Translations under genes and position numbers: made by a program
Shown: positions 1-10,705 of the stretch, one piece after another
Position numbering within the stretch: the first letter of the stretch is position 1
How the letters are laid out: each line of letters starts with the position of its first letter
Assembly (NCBI GenBank): GCA_963576565.1
Contig: OY755038.1
Span: 139,076,989-139,140,988 of the forward strand
DNA: 64,000 bases
Direction: 5' to 3'
From: Aspidapion aeneum
Taxonomy: Eukaryota; Arthropoda; Insecta; Coleoptera; Brentidae
The notes under the pieces: model-generated
The model's database searches: none
The model's input: only the letters and a program-made list of their open reading frames with translations
What the model was told of the DNA's origin: nothing

Positions 1-58
1 ACACAACATCTTTTTAGTAACTCACAACACGGATACCCAAAAAACATAAATACAAGTA

Positions 59-1099
59 CAGTACAACATATCGTTCTGGTCAATGCCGGATTATCGAGGT
101 ATCCGGACTACTGGGACTATTTATTTTTTTATAAAAATCGCAAAATTTCATACTAAAATACCTTTAATTCGTAAAAGTGCTTATATAAAAAAGGTAAAAC
201 TTAAAAAATCAATCCAATGTTATAACAATATAAAACTACAAAAAAATGTATGTTCCTATGTAGGTACATACATACCTATGTATAACTTAAACTGCATAAG
301 TTTAAAAAGTGTCGTTCCTTGAACTTGTCAAGCCAACCAGAGCTCAAAAAATCATCGTTTTGAGATCTGCGTTCATAAAAATGCTTCGCTTTTGTTCTTA
401 AAAGATATGAAGAAACAGGTATGTGGGCAAGCCGTTGTTGTAAAAACCAATTGTATAAAGCAGCCTCAACTTTAGGATTATCTGCTGCTGCCACTTTTCG
501 AATTCTGTGTATAAAAAAAATGCGATAAACTTGGAGAACACCGGCAAAAATCGGCGAACGTAAAAAAACAAAAATACATCCCAGACGCATACCTGTCCCT
601 TGATATGATTTTGACACAAAGTTCCTTATTTTGTCTTTATTCTTCTTTATATCAAAAATCGTGGATCTAGGCACTCCAAAACTTGCTGCCGTTTTACGGA
701 TACTTCCGGATTTATCTAGACTGTCCAATATTTCACATTTTTTGGTGAGTTTTAATGTTTTTAGGCGCCATTTGTATGGAGCCAAAACTGACGTGTCTCG
801 TACATAATTACGACTGAATAGAATAAACTGAATGCAGAAATGCCTAGAATTATTACGTCGCGTGAAACTTGTTAAGACACGAAAATTATTGTTATGTTTC
901 TTTCATATGAACCGTCTTGTTGTTTCTTAGGCTAGTGACTAGTTTTACACGCAATATAGGCTAGGTTCTTTCACGATTGGCTAAACCTTTTAACGTCCGG
1001 TGTAGAGAGGTAAAATTTTAAAAATGTCTGGCTTATAGAGCAATCCGGATTACTGGAGTGTCCGTATTAGCGAGTGTCCAAACTACTGAAGTTGTACTG
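59..1099 (-). mobile_element. Tigger/pogo-type DNA transposon with TIRs
   Basis: The ends are inverted copies: CAGTACAAC at 59-67 and GTTGTACTG at 1091-1099. Just inside both ends are related CCGGA-TA-type subterminal repeats. The left flank is TA (57-58), the target duplication expected of Tc1/mariner/pogo transposons. The right flank is TT, probably a mutated TA. The insertion lies inside the LINE RT frame of the flanking sequence, and removing it restores that frame. The interior carries only the N-terminal DNA-binding part of a transposase on the minus strand, with no DDE catalytic domain visible, so this is a deleted, non-autonomous copy. Confidence 0.8.
276..785 (-). pseudogene. Tigger/jerky-like transposase, DNA-binding N-terminus only
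   Basis: The 169-residue frame starts MAPYKWRLKTLKLTKKCEIL. It contains a Psq/CENP-B-type helix-turn-helix (IRKTAASFGVPRSTIFDIKK, about residues 29-48). A second, Tc5/CENP-B-type DNA-binding region follows (VEAALYNWFLQQRLAHIPVS through SSGWLDKFKERH, about residues 105-160). In this family these two domains bind the terminal repeats and precede the DDE nuclease domain, which is missing here. About 35 hydrophobic residues (near VFLRSPIFAGVLQVYRIFFI) separate the two domains and look unlike the family's usual linker, so an internal insertion or rearrangement is likely. It lies inside the 59-1099 TIR element. Confidence 0.75.
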
Positions 1100-1835
1100 T
1101 TCAGGAATATTTGACTTCTTGGACTTTATCGAGCAGAGTCTTGAGGAGAGGAACATAGCAATGGGAATCATCCTTGACCTCTCAAATGCATTTGACAGCT
1201 TGGACTATAAAATCCTACTTAACAAGTTGGAAAGTTATGGCATTAGAGGTTCCGCCTTGACCTGGATAGGATCATACCTGACCAATAGGAAACAAAGAGT
1301 AATAGTGAAAAAAGAAGGAAGAAAACAGCTCTAATGAAGTCCACACCATAAGAGGCATACCACAGGGAAGCTGCATAGCACCCCTGCTATTCCTTTTTTA
1401 TATAAATGATATTGAATCAGAAGTAAAAGATATAGATACCAGCCTTATAAACTTTTCGGAGGACACAAACATAGCAGTAAGAGGCCATACAATAAAATCT
1501 GTATTAGAAAAAACAGAATTAGCCCTAGAAAGTTCACAGGAATGGTTTATAAAAAAACAAACTACTTCTAAATGAAGAAAAAACACACTATATATGCTTC
1601 AGAACAAAACAAAGAAATATCACTTCAAACAGAGTCACCATCAGGGACAGGGAGATAATGCTAGAAGACACGAACAAATTTCTAGGTATAATCATAGACC
1701 AGAACTTGAACTGGAGTGGACATACAGAGGCACTCAATACAAAACTTAAAGCAATTTACTCATTCAGAGTGGTAAAAGACTATCTAAATCAGCATACATT
1801 GACAGTAATATATCATGCATACTTTAAGTCACTCC

Positions 1836-1963
1836 TTAAGCGGCCCTCACACGATCAGTATTACTGACAGTATTTTTATATACGTCTTTGTTTGTCAAGC
1901 GTTATAAACAAAGACATACATAAAAATACTGTCAGTAATACTGATCGTGTGAGGGCCGCTTAA
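1836..1963. mobile_element. TTAA-flanked foldback MITE
   Basis: The segment is nearly a perfect hairpin. GCGGCCCTCACACGATCAGT at 1840 onward is repeated in inverse up to 1959, with arms of about 50 bp and a short loop around 1896-1910. Each side carries TTAA (1836-1839 and 1960-1963), which is the target duplication of piggyBac-type elements. TTA or TAA would also fit PIF/Harbinger. It has no coding capacity and sits in the LINE RT frame. The exact superfamily is an inference. Confidence 0.75.
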
Positions 1964-2436
1964 GATATGGCATATTCTTCTGGGGTGGCTCGAGTGAAAT
2001 CGAATCAGCCTTCATAACTCAAAAACAAGCTATTAGAACAACCATGAACATGAAATTTACTGAGTCTTGTAGAGGGAAATTTAAAGAGTTAAATAAACTA
2101 ACTGTCCCAGTGTTGTATATTTATGAATGTCTTTTGTTTTTGTTTCAGAATAAGAATCTTTTTCAGAAATACAAATCGAGCCACAATCATAACACAAGAA
2201 GTGAAGATTATATATTCCCGTCACATAGGCTAACTCTTACAGAAAAACTACCAAAATATTCAGCTATTAAATTTTTTAATAAGCTACCTGTGCAGTTACA
2301 GACAGAAACAAGTGTTTTAAAATTTTAAAAAATATATATTTAACATTATTACAAATTGAACACAGAGATATTTCGCTTCTGCTGATGGGGGAGACCTGTT
2401 AGGATTTCTGGTGCCTGCTTCTGATTGCTTTACTAC

Positions 2437-3335
2437 TACTATGTCGGTTTAGAACGTTTTTCTACGTTGTCCGACGCCTATTCTCCACCTCCTTCGATCC
2501 TGACAATCATCCTTTGTAAGGTTTTTTTTTGACTCATTGATTTTTGGATTGACTGTTGCCATTCTAGTTTAGGACGCCCTCTTTTTCGCGCCCTATTGGT
2601 TGCCATTCTAGGACCTGCTTTGGTAATCTTTCGTTGTTCATCCGTTGTACATGGCCGTACCATATCAGTTGCCTTTTAGTGATGTCATCCGTTATGCTTC
2701 CCTCGATTCCCATTCTTTCTTTTATGATCTCATTTCTTAAGTGATCTATTCTAGATATTCTCATTGATCTTCTTATTGCATCCATTTCGACACTACATTA
2801 TTGTTTTGTATTTTTCTGTTACGCGACATGTCTCTATTCCATACAACAGCGTGCTTTTCACCATTGTTTCATATATGTTAAATTTTACATTCTTTTTTAT
2901 CTCTCTGCTCCATAAAATACTGTTAAGACATCCAATAACCTTTTTTGCTTTTACTATTCTTTTTTCCAATTCTCTACAGTCTGTTCCTGTCTTATCAAAG
3001 GGTGACACCCAAGTATACATACTCATTGCATGGAGATATTGTTTGTCCATTTTCTAGTACTAACTCACTGGATTCGTTTCCAATACATAAGTACTGTGTC
3101 TTGTCCACGTTCACTGTTAATCCCAACTTTTGGTATTATTCTGTTAACTTTCTCATAATATACTCCATGTCTTCTTTATCATTAGCCACAATTACTTGGT
3201 CGTCAGCAAAATGTAGTGTGTATATGGTAAATCGGTCGTTAAGTTGTATTCCCATGCCGTGCATTTTACGTTTCCAGTTTTTTAGAGCTACTGCGATATA
3301 TATTTTAAAAAGTGTTGGAGAGATTGCTTTAGATT
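2437..3335 (-). pseudogene. RTE-type LINE reverse transcriptase, C-terminal half
   Basis: On the minus strand the translation runs ISPTLFKIYIAVALKNWK, then FADDQV (RT catalytic box, codons at 3196-3210), VNVDKTQYLCIGNESSE and YLGVTFDKTGTDCRELEKRI. It ends with the family C-terminus LIWYGHVQRMNNERLPKQVL followed by a GRPKLEWQQSI-like stretch. The polypeptide is broken by several frameshifts. The 3' end on the minus strand is a (TAG)n tail seen as tactactacta at about 2440. This is the type often annotated in insects as 'craniofacial development protein 2-like'. Assignment to the RTE group is by motif style. Shorter relatives lie at 24964-25177, 28168-28379, 46556-49085 and 49598-49845. Confidence 0.85.
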
Positions 3336-3765
3336 TCAGTAAATTCGATGGCTTTGATTACATTAAATTCATATATCTAGAAAGATAATATAAAAAATAA
3401 AAAGAAACATAAATAAATACTTGAGAATAAACGTCACTGAAGTTTTTAATATTTTAATGAGTTTTGATAAACTGTAGGGACATTCTACAATGGTTTTGAT
3501 TTTGATTTTTTTTAATTTTTGTTTTTTTAATTTTGTTTTTGATTTTTTAATTTGTTTGTTTAATAGTCCTCCTAATGTCCTAGTTAAGGATGTCTTTTAT
3601 TAAAGTGTGTTTAGCTTAGGAAAAACGTTTTGATAGATAGATAAGTGGGTAGGGTTTGAGAATTAAAAATTAAAAAAAAGAAAATTTAACAATTCTTGAA
3701 ATTAAAATTTGTTTTTCTCTTTTTTTTTCTGACACAATTCTTTTAACTTGAGATTGATTTGCAGG
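3336..3765. other. A/T-rich spacer
   Basis: This stretch consists of poly-T and poly-A runs with short direct repeats such as TTTTTGATTTTTTTT around 3500-3560. I see no frame with protein character, no terminal repeats and no RNA gene. Confidence 0.5.
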
Positions 3766-4009
3766 TATAATCTAAATTATTTGCATTTGTAATGACGTCA
3801 CCAGGTGAGAAAAAAACGTATGGCGACAAACTCATGTTTTTGATTGACAGTGACGGATACTTCACATAACCATTTACCTACCTATTTAAAAATGAATTAA
3901 TCATAGACACTACTTTGTTTAAAAAGTTTATTGTCACCCTTGTTTATAATTTACTAAACAAAGATAAATAAAAACGACGTCATTACAAATGCGTATAATT
4001 TGGACTATA
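3766..4009. mobile_element. MITE with inverted ends and TA flanks (Tc1/mariner-like)
   Basis: The left end (about 3768-3801, including GCATTTGTAATGACGTC) recurs in inverse at 3977-4007 (GACGTCATTACAAATGC). The arms are about 35 bp with a few mismatches. The boundaries read TATA on both sides, in keeping with a TA target duplication. The 240-bp length and lack of coding capacity fit a MITE. Both arms carry TGACGTC, a palindromic ATF/CREB-like core; this may be chance. Confidence 0.6.
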
Positions 4010-4197
4010 TTGTAATTTAGGCTTAGATTCATTTGAATAAAGAAGTTTTGAATTTGGATTTGGATTTGGGCTTGGAATGGTGCAATTTTATTCTTCATTA
4101 ATCAAATTTGTATTTATTACAGTTTTCGAAATCCCCATGTAGTTACTTTTATCTGGGACACCATGTAGTCAAGTGCAAATCATACAGCCAATATATA

Positions 4198-5907
4198 GGG
4201 TGTCTTAATTGCCATGGGTCACTATTGCTATCTTGGTAACTATAAGAACTACAGGGTTGTTCAAATTAGATGAAATGAGCAGTTTTTGGGGGATATTAAA
4301 AATCCGGTTCATTTCCCGAGCTACGGGGGCTTTTCGAAAAACTGCTCAAATCTATTTTATGAAATATCTCAAAAACTATAGTTTTGACAAAAAAATCGTA
4401 AAGGAATTTTTCTTTGCATTTTTGACGTTCCTCAATTTGCTATTTTCTAAAAAAAAATACTACCACTAGTTTTCGAGATATTACTATTAATTTACTTTTT
4501 TTAAATACGGACCTGTATTTTTTATTGTGTTTTTTAAAAAAAAATTTTTTTGTAATTTTAACGATGTATTACATGTCCATATTTATTTGTACTTTAATGC
4601 TAAAAAAATGTTATTTAAGTTTTTTGGCACTTTTACCGTTTTAGCATAGGTGGTGCTTATAAAAACCTATGATGCGTAATACATCTGTGGAATTTCGTTT
4701 AAACCAACATGGCAGCGTATTTATAATAAAAAATTAGATTTAAGACCAACAACAATTGACTGTTTTATAAACAAACAGACTGATGCGTTTAATAAAAAAA
4801 CTGTTTACTAACTTTTAAAACATTTAAACTTTTTACTGATTAATTAAATTAAACTTATTTAAAAATATTTATTTTTATTTTAGCACGTTTTTTCTAGGGT
4901 TGATTTGGTTACAGGATTACCTTATTCATTATGAAGTAGATCCTAAATCTCGAGGACCAGTTTTATAAACCTTATCTTTGATAAGACCCCATATGGAAAA
5001 ATTCAGAGGAGTAATGTCCGCTGACCTGGGGGACCAACGTACTGGTCCGTTATTTCCGACCCACAGATTTGATTTGAAATTATTCAAAAACCTGGTACAA
5101 CGACGATCTCTATGGCCGGGTGCTAGTAGTACAGATCATCCAAAAAATCTTGTAATGTATTTGTCAGAAAATTGCAATGGGGTAATCCGGTGAGAGTTTC
5201 TTAGAAGAAAAAACATTTATCTCGAATCTTTCTTGAAATGCCGTTTCTCTTTGAAAATGCTCATTTTCTTGTGTCCACCAATAATGCAAGTTCCTGTTGT
5301 ACCATCGAACCATACATTTTTTTTGCAAATATCAATATCCACGCCTCCGGCGTCTTAGTAACCAAACTAAATTTAACAGATGTATTACGCATTATACATT
5401 TTTATAAGCAATTGTTTTTTTTTTGCTGTCCAAGCCACCTATGATACAACGGTAAAAGTGCCAAAAAACCTAAATGCCATTTTTTTTAGCACTAAAATAC
5501 AAATAAATATGGATATGTGACATCGTTAAAATCATAAAAAAAGTTCTTTTAAAAAATGGAATAAAAAATACAGGTCCGTATCTAAAATCAGTAACTTAAT
5601 GGTAATCTCTCGAAAACTAGACGTGGTAAATTTTCTTAAAAAATACCGTATTGAACAACGTCAAAAATGCAAAAAAAAAATTCTTTACGGTTTTTTTGTA
5701 AAAACTATACTTTTTGAGATATTCAATAAAATAGATTTCAGCAATTTTTCGAAAAACCCCCGTAGCTCAGGATATAATAGTTTTTTTTTAATGGGAAACC
5801 AGATTTTTAATGTCCCCCAAATCTGCTCATTTTATCTAATTTGAACAATCTTGTAGTTCTTATAGTTAACGAGATAGCAATAGTGACCCCTGGTAATTAA
5901 GACACCC
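4198..5907 (-). mobile_element. Mariner-like transposon with ~0.5 kb terminal inverted repeats
   Basis: The element begins GGGTGTCTTAATTGCC (4198) and ends with the inverse, GGTAATTAAGACACCC (5907). It is flanked by TA on both sides (4196-4197 and 5908-5909). The similarity of the two arms is unusually long: 4198 to about 4700 matches the inverse of about 5375-5907, roughly 90% identical near the ends. The middle holds a transposase scrap on the minus strand (4979-5075). The TA duplication and the scrap both point to the IS630/Tc1/mariner superfamily. No intact frame remains. Confidence 0.75.
4979..5075 (-). pseudogene. Mariner-like transposase remnant
   Basis: Read on the minus strand this gives LWVGNNGPVRWSP followed by RSADITPLNFSIWGLI. 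That matches the well-known W-x-P-R-S-x-D-L-x-P-x-D-F-x-L-W-G block of Tc1/mariner-type transposases, which surrounds the second catalytic Asp (here the D of SADIT). Sequence on either side is full of stops. It supports the class of the surrounding TIR element but encodes no enzyme. Confidence 0.65.
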
Positions 5908-5913
5908 TATAGC

Positions 5914-6625
5914 AAGTTAGTTAAACACGACGTTTCGGTTATATCTCTAAACATTATCAAGTTTAAACTAAACAATCCAGTCTATAGGCTATTACTACTT
6001 GGTGTGCAGTCTCCTTTTTAATCCTAAGAGCCTGTTTTCCTTAAGGAGTGGTTTCCATATGTTTGGTATGTCCGTGCTTGGTTGGCTCAAAACTTCTTTA
6101 TTTTGCATTATAAACGCAGCTTCAAGAAACTTTCGTTTTCGCCAATGCGACTCCTTGTGCAAAACTTTAGCATCTGACCACTTAATCCTGTGATCATTTG
6201 ACCATGTATGATCCGCTAAACCGGATTTTTCAATATCCCCTAAGTGGGTACATTTTAGTTGTTCATTTACTCTAACCTGAAGGCGTTTCGTTTCATCTAC
6301 ATATGATTTACCACTCTTACACGGGATTAAGTAAATACATTCCTTATTATTTGAGGGATTTTCTGGTTTTGTTTTAGTTACAAAACTCCTTATCGTATTT
6401 CCCGATGAAAATTCAGTTTTTATGTTATAGTGTTTGGCTATTCGTCTTATGTTTTCTGAAATCCCTTGAACATATGGAATGTTAATAACACCCAACAGAT
6501 TATATTTTTGAGAATTTGCTACATTTGGTTTGTTTTTAATTTTAGAGCTTAATAATTTCTCGGAATAAGCATTCTGTTGTAGTTCCTTTTTTATTGTTGC
6601 TAATTTCTGTGGTTAATTGTTCATT
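5914..6625 (-). pseudogene. Penelope-like element fragment: RT tail plus GIY-YIG nuclease
   Basis: On the minus strand, after an RT C-terminal region, the frame 6495-5995 (166 residues) begins MGVINIPYVQGISENIRRIA. It contains the GIY-YIG endonuclease core of Penelope-like elements: CIYLIPCKSGKSYV, then DETKRLQVRVNEQ, DHTWSNDHRI and KFLEAAFIMQNKEVL. The motif is weakened: the second Cys and the Gly of YIG are lost (YLIPCKSGKSYVDET). Upstream bases to 6622 match the RT end of the longer copy at 13741-16152. Downstream, 5930-5990 matches its pseudo-LTR. It is truncated at its 5' end. The adjoining 3' end touches the mariner-like element at 5907. It reads Gln where the longer copy has its premature stop. 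Confidence 0.85.
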
Positions 6626-8327
6626 AGTAGTCCGGAGCCTAAGCCACTTTTGTCTGCATTTTTCCGTACCGTAATGAAACTTGGCACGATTATAATACAA
6701 CACTATGGTATTATTTTACGAAGTGGTGCTCATCCCGAACCCAGTGCAGAGCAAAGATACAGAGTGTTTTATTTTTAATTGCATCTATCTCATTAAAATT
6801 CTGTATAAAATTTAAATGTAAAACTAGAGCAATAAAACTTGGCACCGATTATAAGGACATATACGTTTTTATTTTAAGCGATAAAAAAATTATATTTTTT
6901 TATTTTCTTCCAAGAAATAAAAAATAATAATTTTTTTTTGAAAATTGTATTGTGTGGGTGTTGAGTAGAAAAAAGAATTCCAGGGGGTTAGTTATGCAAG
7001 ATACCTTGCTAAAATTTACTGTAAGCATTAACAAATTGCTTCTCTTTAATACAAGTTTTGCTGCACTGGTGTGACGTGTACAGGGTCGGAGTACAGGGGG
7101 GTTTTAATTAATAATTGTAAATTGAAAAAATCTAAAAATAAAGAAAGGTATGTGGATTTCTTAGACGTAACGATATTTTCAAAAACTATATACCAAATAA
7201 AAGATACTCAGCCTTTATTTATATTTTACCAAAATAAAATGAAAATATTGTTGAACTGTTAAAAATACAGGCTCTTTTTAAAAATAGGTTACATTTTCAT
7301 GATCAATTTAAGTAGTTTTTTATGACGACGTTACAAATCACTATGGAAAACTCAAAGTCAGTACGTTACAACAATACTGGTACAGCTTTTATTTTCTTAA
7401 ATAAAAACTTGTACAGAGTGTTAAAAAGTAACTAGACAATAAAGTTTTATTTTAGTGCAGAAAATTCAAATAACTCTAGATATGTCAAATAAACATCTAA
7501 TTGCAATCACTATATTCTCCTTTATAAACCATTTATTGTACTCTATTTTTGTGATAAGTGCTACATCATTACCTTTTTCCGAATGTAGATACTGGGCGAC
7601 AACAACTTTGCTGTAATTTTTACTGTTTTTTACGGTATTTATTTTATCTACTGCGTTAATAAGAATTTTGCAATAAAACTTGGCACAATTTGTAGGCTTA
7701 TGACAGGCTATGACACAAATATTAATGTTTGTGTAATTTGTAATATGCTGAAGGATACAAGGTGATATTAAAAAAATCATGTAAAAAGTAGTAGTCTCAA
7801 ATTTTGAGTCATGCCGGTTATGCAGTTTAAGATACTTTCTGAATTTTACAACTTTTTAAAACTAGAAGGATGCCTTTCTCACATGGTGTAAATTGTTTCA
7901 TTATGCTTTGTAATTGTAAGAAAATACAGGGTGTTTCTTTTGTCAATATATAATCTTTTTTTAATACGTACAACATTATTTCCAACACTTATAAAATTAG
8001 AAAATATACAGTAGAGAGTTAAACTGTTAATCGTCTGTGTAGCTGTTAGTTAGATACTTTAAAATTTACATTGTATTCGAATTAAAGTCGGTAATATTGT
8101 TAACTTTGTTATTATCAAAAAGGTCGGTTAAGTTATAAGGCAAAATGTTAATATTTTTTCCGCACTAAATTGGTGGAACAAAAGTAAAATTAAACGACGC
8201 GTAGGTGAGTTATAGTAAAACTATATTTTTAGAAGATATACATAGTATACAGTACCAGCATCGATTTTTTTTTATATATAAATAAAAGCTGTTTTATAAC
8301 TTTTTATTTTTAACTAAAAAGTTATTA
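6626..8327. other. No recognisable gene; decayed repeats
   Basis: This A/T-rich interval has no frame with recognisable protein features. The phrase AAACTTGGCAC recurs three times (about 6677, 6835 and 7677), suggesting remnants of one repeat family, but I cannot define ends. A minus-strand frame of 104 codons at 7466-7780 has no recognisable motif and low-complexity composition; I treat it as chance. Confidence 0.4.
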
Positions 8328-8511
8328 CAGTCGAACCTCTATAACTCGAACCTCTATAACTCGAACCCCTCTATAACTCGAACCTTTGAAGTGGTCCCTG
8401 CACTTTTTACATGTATTTTAACCATGTAACTCGAGTTTCTATAACTCGAACTCTCCATAACTCGAACTGTTTTGGTTGTCTCTTCAGGTTCGAGTTATAG
8501 AGGTTCGACTG
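8328..8511. mobile_element. Tigger/pogo-type MITE
   Basis: It starts CAGTCGAACCTCTATAACTC and ends with the inverse (AGAGGTTCGACTG). Both sides carry TA (8326-8327 and 8512-8513). The left part contains three tandem copies of a CTCTATAACTCGAAC-type repeat. The CAGTCGAACCTC end is characteristic of Tigger/pogo MITEs in animals. It is non-coding and 184 bp long. Confidence 0.85.
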
Positions 8512-8797
8512 TAGTGAAAAATACAGTAACTTTAATTTTATAAAAAATATTTTTTACATAATGTACATTATCATTATTTCTCAAATATCTATTTAATTAT
8601 CACTTCTAACCACCAATCTCAAACAGATTGCAATTTATGTAATTTTATTAAAAGTGTATGCTTTGGTGCCCAAGAAATGGCAGATTATGTTAAAAAATTC
8701 AAAATTCTAGAAACTTGATTCCACTTTTTCTTAAGTTTTCAATTTTTATTAAGGCTTGGTCAGGTATTTTTAATAATCCCTGGCGTAAAACCCCATC

Positions 8798-10561
8798 TTG
8801 AATTATATCGGCATTAGTTTAGATTATTTTTTTTTTGCTAAAATTTCTGTACCAATTTCATCAATTCCTAGCGTAATGTACCACGATAACACTGAATATG
8901 ACTCTATGCAATCCATTTCGCAGGGTTTTTCAGACTATTTTAACGACAACCCCGTACAACCTCCTCAGAATCACACGGCGAATAATAATTCCCCCTGTAT
9001 TTGCATAACAGACTTCTCAAATACGGAAGTTGAAAATGCTCTTGGAAAGCTTAAACCTAAATTAACAGCGGGTCTAGACTCCATACCAAGCTTTATTATA
9101 CGAGATTGCGCCTCCATTCTCGTGGTTCCCTTGTGTAAATTATATAACAAATACCTCAGTGAGTCGAGAATACCCTCCTCGTGGAAGGTCAGCAAGGTGT
9201 GTCCCATTTTTAAATCTGACAATAAATCTTATATTAAAAATTACAGACCTATAACTATAATTAACAAATTTTTGAAAGCCTTTGAATTTCTCTTGCATAA
9301 GTCTATCTACCCCTCTGTCAATAATATTTTATCACCTAATCAACACGGCTTCATTAAAGGACGTTCTACTGTTACCAATCTTCTGTCGATAACACAAACC
9401 ATTTCTCAAACTATTCACGCAGGTCAACAGCTCGACGTCATATATACAGATTTTTCTAAGGCGTTCGACAGACTTGACACCGGCGTGCTCTTAACAACCT
9501 TAAAAAATTTCGGTTTTAACATACCATTATTAAACCTAATAAAATCTTGCTTAAGCAACAGACGCCAACACGTGTATGTAAATGGTGTTAGGTCTGCCGA
9601 ATACCTTGTCAGGTCCGGCGTACCACAGGGCTCTGTGCTGGGACCTCTTTTTTTCGACATCTTCATAGATGGTTTGGGAAGGGGCCTCGGTTCATCCAGC
9701 CTTTCATATGCTGACGATTTTAAAACATTCAGAGTAATAGGTGACGTCTCTGACTGTATAGCTCTTCAAAATGATCTAAATGCAATCCACAATGGGTGCG
9801 TTCAAAACGGCCTACCTCTTAACATTGCTAAATGCAAAGTAATGACGTACACAAATAAAACTACATATCTAACGTATGACTATGCTATAAATGGCCAAGT
9901 CCTGGAGAGGCCGGAAACCATACGCGACCTAGGAGTAATTTTTGACAAGAAACTATCATTCTCCTCTCATATTGAAGACATTACATCAGCTGCATCGAGA
10001 ATGTACGGTTTCATTGTTCGCATCTCAAAAGAATTAACTAACATCTCAGCGCTCAAGAGTCTTTACTTTGCTTATATTAGATCAAAGCTCGAATATGCGT
10101 CTATTGTCTGGAATCCACATCAAATTAACCAAATAGAAGACCTCGAGAGAATTCAAAGGCGTTTCTTAAAATTTTTATCCTTTAAAGTAGATGGAACCTA
10201 TCCCGCTCAAGGAATCCCTCAAAACCAACTTCTCGCCAGATTCGATATTCCATCTCTAAACAGCAGAAGACAGTACGCATCTCAGGCAACCTTACATAAA
10301 ATTTTAAACAATCAAATAGACTGTGCAGACTTATTAGCCCAACTAAACTTCATAATCCCGCGCCAGGGATCGAGACAACTATCCACTTTCTATCTGCCAA
10401 CGCCTAGACTAAATGTTTTAAAGTATTCACCGCTTTATACAATGTGCGACATTTGTAACAATACTCCAGCTATCGATATATTTAATACCAATTTAAAACA
10501 GCTCAGAAATACGCACTTGCAAAATAATGCCGAAAAGTCCAACCTATTCTTGTACATCTAA
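8798..10561 (+). CDS. Jockey-like LINE reverse transcriptase (5'-truncated element)
   Basis: A 587-codon open frame carries a full RT domain. In order it shows the pre-motif LKPKLTAGLDSIPSFIIRDC (about residues 82-101), IPSSWKVSKVCPIFK, NYRPITIINKFLKAFEFLL, QHGFIKGRSTVTNLL, motif A (YTDFSKAFDRLD), motif B (SGVPQGSVLGPLFF), and the catalytic box YADD at residues 304-307 (bases 9707-9718). The connection domain (LGVIFDKKLSF, SIVWNPH) and the jockey-type C-terminus follow. The endonuclease domain is absent; the first ~25 codons are unrelated A/T-rich flank, so the true element starts near 8868. The element ends in an A-rich tail at about 10664-10705. The start codon given is simply the first ATG and not native. 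The frame is unbroken, which suggests a fairly recent insertion, but without endonuclease it is not autonomous. Confidence 0.9.
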   Translation: MNYIGISLDYFFFAKISVPISSIPSVMYHDNTEYDSMQSISQGFSDYFNDNPVQPPQNHTANNNSPCICITDFSNTEVENALGKLKPKLTAGLDSIPSFIIRDCASILVVPLCKLYNKYLSESRIPSSWKVSKVCPIFKSDNKSYIKNYRPITIINKFLKAFEFLLHKSIYPSVNNILSPNQHGFIKGRSTVTNLLSITQTISQTIHAGQQLDVIYTDFSKAFDRLDTGVLLTTLKNFGFNIPLLNLIKSCLSNRRQHVYVNGVRSAEYLVRSGVPQGSVLGPLFFDIFIDGLGRGLGSSSLSYADDFKTFRVIGDVSDCIALQNDLNAIHNGCVQNGLPLNIAKCKVMTYTNKTTYLTYDYAINGQVLERPETIRDLGVIFDKKLSFSSHIEDITSAASRMYGFIVRISKELTNISALKSLYFAYIRSKLEYASIVWNPHQINQIEDLERIQRRFLKFLSFKVDGTYPAQGIPQNQLLARFDIPSLNSRRQYASQATLHKILNNQIDCADLLAQLNFIIPRQGSRQLSTFYLPTPRLNVLKYSPLYTMCDICNNTPAIDIFNTNLKQLRNTHLQNNAEKSNLFLYI

Positions 10562-10705
10562 TTAATACTTAAGACTACCTTTACTTGTATGCTACTTTTA
10601 TTGTATATTTATGTAACTCTCATTTATTCCTGTCATTGTAATTGGGTTCGCCCGTAATGATATGGTAAATAAAAATAAAACAAATAAAAATAAAATAAAA
10701 AAAAA
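10562..10705 (+). other. LINE 3' UTR and A-rich tail
   Basis: After the stop codon come about 100 bp of 3' UTR. From 10664 runs of AAATAAAA form the A-rich tail typical of jockey-group retrotransposons. Unrelated sequence begins with GATGCCGC near 10706, marking the 3' junction. Confidence 0.6.

Larger units (their letters stand above)
1..2335 (+). pseudogene. Jockey-like LINE reverse transcriptase fragment, interrupted twice
   Basis: This is the reverse transcriptase (RT) and C-terminal part of a non-LTR retrotransposon, which copies its RNA into a nicked chromosome. Bases 1-58 encode an RT stretch ending QHGYPKNINT. The frame resumes at 1102 with IFDFLDFIEQSLEERN and then LDLSNAFDSLD (RT motif A). 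After a stop at 1332 it continues as IPQGSCIAPLLF. The catalytic box that is normally YADD reads FSED near 1456, so the enzyme is dead. Further downstream come FLGIIIDQNLNW and, at 2044-2328, a typical C-terminus with HNHNTRSEDYIFPSHRLTL. A Tigger element (59-1099) and a MITE (1840-1959) sit inside. Removing the Tigger element and one TA restores the frame (T-S-T-G-I-F-D-F). The copy has several stops and frameshifts. The clade is inferred from motif style only. Confidence 0.85.

Noticed and set aside
83..322. 79-codon frame at the left end
   Set aside because: It lies inside the Tigger element's non-coding end, has low-complexity Lys/Ile/Tyr content and no motif.
2764..3388. Plus-strand frames rich in Phe, Leu and Ser
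   Set aside because: They are the antisense of the RTE-type RT on the minus strand; the hydrophobic look comes from the A-rich coding strand.
7466..7780. 104-codon minus-strand frame
   Set aside because: No motif, no similar copy elsewhere in the window and composition like the A/T-rich surroundings.
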